Translations under genes and position numbers: made by a program
Assembly: GCA_009781535.1 (NCBI GenBank)
Contig: WQXX01000061.1
Span: 1-6,432 of the forward strand
Reading direction: 5' to 3'
From: Coriobacteriia bacterium
GTDB lineage: Bacteria; Actinomycetota; Coriobacteriia; Coriobacteriales; UBA8131
Length of the DNA stretch: 6,432 bases
Notes under the pieces: generated by a model
What the model saw: only the letters and a program-made list of their open reading frames with translations
Database searches by the model: none
What the model was told of the DNA's origin: nothing
In this document: piece by piece, positions 4,732 through 6,432 of the stretch
Layout of the letters: the number at the start of each line of letters is the position of its first letter
How positions within the stretch are numbered: the first letter of the stretch is position 1

Positions 4732-6420
4732 TCGATAGTATTCCCGCGTACCTACCGAGCTGATGACATTGAGCTTGGTATACCCTTGCGCTTTCGCGAT
4801 ATCGCAGGCGGCTTCGATGAGTTGTTTGCCGAGCCCAAGATGCTGGACGCCCTGCCCTACCTGATTTAATGCAGCAACCCTGCCATACACATGAACCTCC
4901 CTGAGCATCGCCTCTTCGAGACCTACGGGCAAAACTGATTGATATTGGGAGACGTACGCGGGCTTTGGCAGGGATAAGCGCAGGAAACCCACGATCCGAT
5001 TCTGCGGCGTGACCCATTGGAGGAAATACTCATGGGTAGCCGAGGTCTCGTAGGCAAGTGTATTAAGCGACACCTCCTCCACATCGGGTTCGTGTGTGCT
5101 GATCTCTCGATACCGAATCTCTTGCAGGCGCCCTCCGGTTTCCTCGATCCGCCGCTCAACCATCTGCCTGAAGTTGGTCTTCCTGTTTCCCACGAGGATG
5201 TCGTCAGCAGAGATATCCCGCACCATCCTAGAGATTCTGGTATACGGAGGTGTCGCAAGCGCATCTGCTACCAAGACGTCGAGCAACTCCTCCTCACTAT
5301 ACGGCTGCCAAGTTCCGTCCGTATACAAGCGACAGAGCCGGGCGCTGGCGACAAGCGAACAGGGGTACAACTTGACCTCATCGGGCAGAAAAGCCATATC
5401 GGTTACAAGCCGCTGGTAATCGAGTTTATCCTCATCGGGGGAGGAACAGTAGAGGTTTGCCATGAAATGTGCGTGGATCTTAAAGCCAAAGACCCTCAGT
5501 AACTCAAAGGTTGTTCGGATCCTCTCCACGTCAAGGGCCCGGTTATTGGCTCGCAGGATGGAAGGATCAAGGCTTTGGATGCCTATCTGGATCTTGGTGC
5601 AGCCCAGCTGACGCAGTATCCTCAGATTGTCGCTCGTAACAAGATCGGGGCGCGTCTCAACCGTCAGACCGACAACCCGGTGCTGAGCCGTCTCGTTAAG
5701 GCTATGTTGCTTGAGCAGCTCCTCCATGGAGGCGGATTGCATCTGCGCGATGTTTTGCCAGATGCTGTTGTTTTCATACATCTGCTCGAATGCCTGGTTA
5801 TAGGTAAGCGAGCCGGTATTAACTTGGAGCTGCATGTCTCGTGCGAGCGCCTCCAGCTCCTCCTTGCTGTTGGTAAGCCCTCTGTCTTTGTAAAACCTGT
5901 GCCTCATCTTGGATTGTAGCTCGGTTTCATCATCGTCGTTAAGCGCCCTGAACAACTCGGTGACAAACCAGATCTGGTATGCGCTCGGGTAGTCGCTCCA
6001 CGTGCCCCCGAGCACGATCAGTTCGATCTTGTCGGTCACATGTCCCATCTCGGTCAGCGCCCGCAGGCGGGAAGCGACCTGAAGGTACGGGTCAAAGAAG
6101 TTACGCTCAGCCCGCTGGCAGGCAGGCTCCTCGCTCAGATAACTCTTGGGCATGCGTACGTCGTTGGGGCAATACAGGCAATTGCTTGAGCATTTCCAAG
6201 GTTTGGTGATGACCGTGATAGTTGAGACCCCCGAAGCTGTCCGCCGGGGCTTGACCCGTAAGGTCTGGAACAGCTGCTTCTCGGTCTCCTGATCGACGTC
6301 CCAGCTCGTCCAGCGCCTCGGGTCTGTTTCCTTGACCTTGAGATAATAGGGCAGCAGCTTCTTTTTGGAATGATGCCGTCTGGTGTCGTTGACATTCCTG
6401 TTATGCCTGTGGATGATCAT
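4678..6420 (-). CDS. elp3: Elp3-type tRNA uridine-34 carboxymethylation enzyme (radical SAM + GNAT)
   Basis: 580 residues visible from ATG 6420. The frame is still open to the window edge, no ribosome binding site is seen, and the sequence begins at HRHNRNVND, which in relatives (from memory) is not the N-terminus, so the 5' end is probably cut off. Radical SAM part: cluster cysteines 77, 81 and 84 in KCSSNCLYCPN, GGTW (138-141), VETRPDL (254-260), IGIQSLD (279-285) and EVKLYPCSLV (348-357). C-terminal acetyltransferase: REVHVYGR (507-514), acetyl-CoA loop QHLGLGKQL (526-534) and GTREYYRSLGF (557-567). Elp3 uses acetyl-CoA and SAM to place a carboxymethyl group on C5 of wobble U34 of tRNAs. 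Bacterial Elp3 acts without the eukaryotic Elongator partners. The extreme C-terminus is the unit duplicated in the 61-bp array. Confidence 0.93.
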   Translation of the reverse strand: MIIHRHNRNVNDTRRHHSKKKLLPYYLKVKETDPRRWTSWDVDQETEKQLFQTLRVKPRRTASGVSTITVITKPWKCSSNCLYCPNDVRMPKSYLSEEPACQRAERNFFDPYLQVASRLRALTEMGHVTDKIELIVLGGTWSDYPSAYQIWFVTELFRALNDDDETELQSKMRHRFYKDRGLTNSKEELEALARDMQLQVNTGSLTYNQAFEQMYENNSIWQNIAQMQSASMEELLKQHSLNETAQHRVVGLTVETRPDLVTSDNLRILRQLGCTKIQIGIQSLDPSILRANNRALDVERIRTTFELLRVFGFKIHAHFMANLYCSSPDEDKLDYQRLVTDMAFLPDEVKLYPCSLVASARLCRLYTDGTWQPYSEEELLDVLVADALATPPYTRISRMVRDISADDILVGNRKTNFRQMVERRIEETGGRLQEIRYREISTHEPDVEEVSLNTLAYETSATHEYFLQWVTPQNRIVGFLRLSLPKPAYVSQYQSVLPVGLEEAMLREVHVYGRVAALNQVGQGVQHLGLGKQLIEAACDIAKAQGYTKLNVISSVGTREYYRSLGFADNGLYQQLALIW

Positions 6421-6432
6421 GCCGAGGCGCCT

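Overview
The window looks like a chromosomal segment of a bacterium with moderate GC content (judged by eye, not computed). It has five protein genes: pxpBC (+), hicB-type antitoxin (-), alpha/beta hydrolase (+), single-domain response regulator (-) and elp3 (-). Bacterial Elp3 is patchily distributed. The Elp3 sequence here resembles, from memory, forms seen in Actinobacteria such as Coriobacteriia, so that group is a tentative guess (about 0.4 confidence). There are no rRNA, tRNA or CRISPR features.

Layout. 1-161 holds no gene but has a 7-bp-stem palindromic element (30-55). 162-2168 is a fused 5-oxoprolinase subunit B/C gene. Its inter-domain linker carries three in-frame 87-bp repeats, each built around a relative of the upstream palindrome, and its C half contains a perfect 34-bp palindrome. 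2133-2507 (-) is a solitary HicB-like antitoxin that overlaps the pxpBC tail by 36 bp. Its promoter is covered by an 11-bp-arm inverted repeat. 2508-2836 is non-coding and holds that promoter, an orphan perfect Shine-Dalgarno sequence and degenerate ~33-bp repeats. 2837-3847 is an HSL-type alpha/beta hydrolase with a Ser/Ala micro-repeat. 3818-4057 is a 48-bp tandem array that begins inside the hydrolase gene end. 4066-4437 (-) is a CheY-like receiver protein. 4560-4731 is a 61-bp tandem array that duplicates the end of elp3. 4678 to the right edge (-) is elp3, probably cut at its 5' end by the window boundary.

The genes do not form one pathway. PxpBC recycles 5-oxoproline to glutamate together with PxpA, which is not in the window. 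Elp3 modifies the tRNA wobble uridine. The receiver protein, hydrolase and HicB stand alone here.

The striking theme is repeat growth tied to genes. Two unrelated genes (hydrolase and elp3) are each followed by extra tandem copies of their own last codons plus stop codon. In the best-preserved stretch of each array the copies differ almost only at synonymous positions and carry stop codons. A third gene (pxpBC) has an in-frame triplication. This is the part most worth following up.
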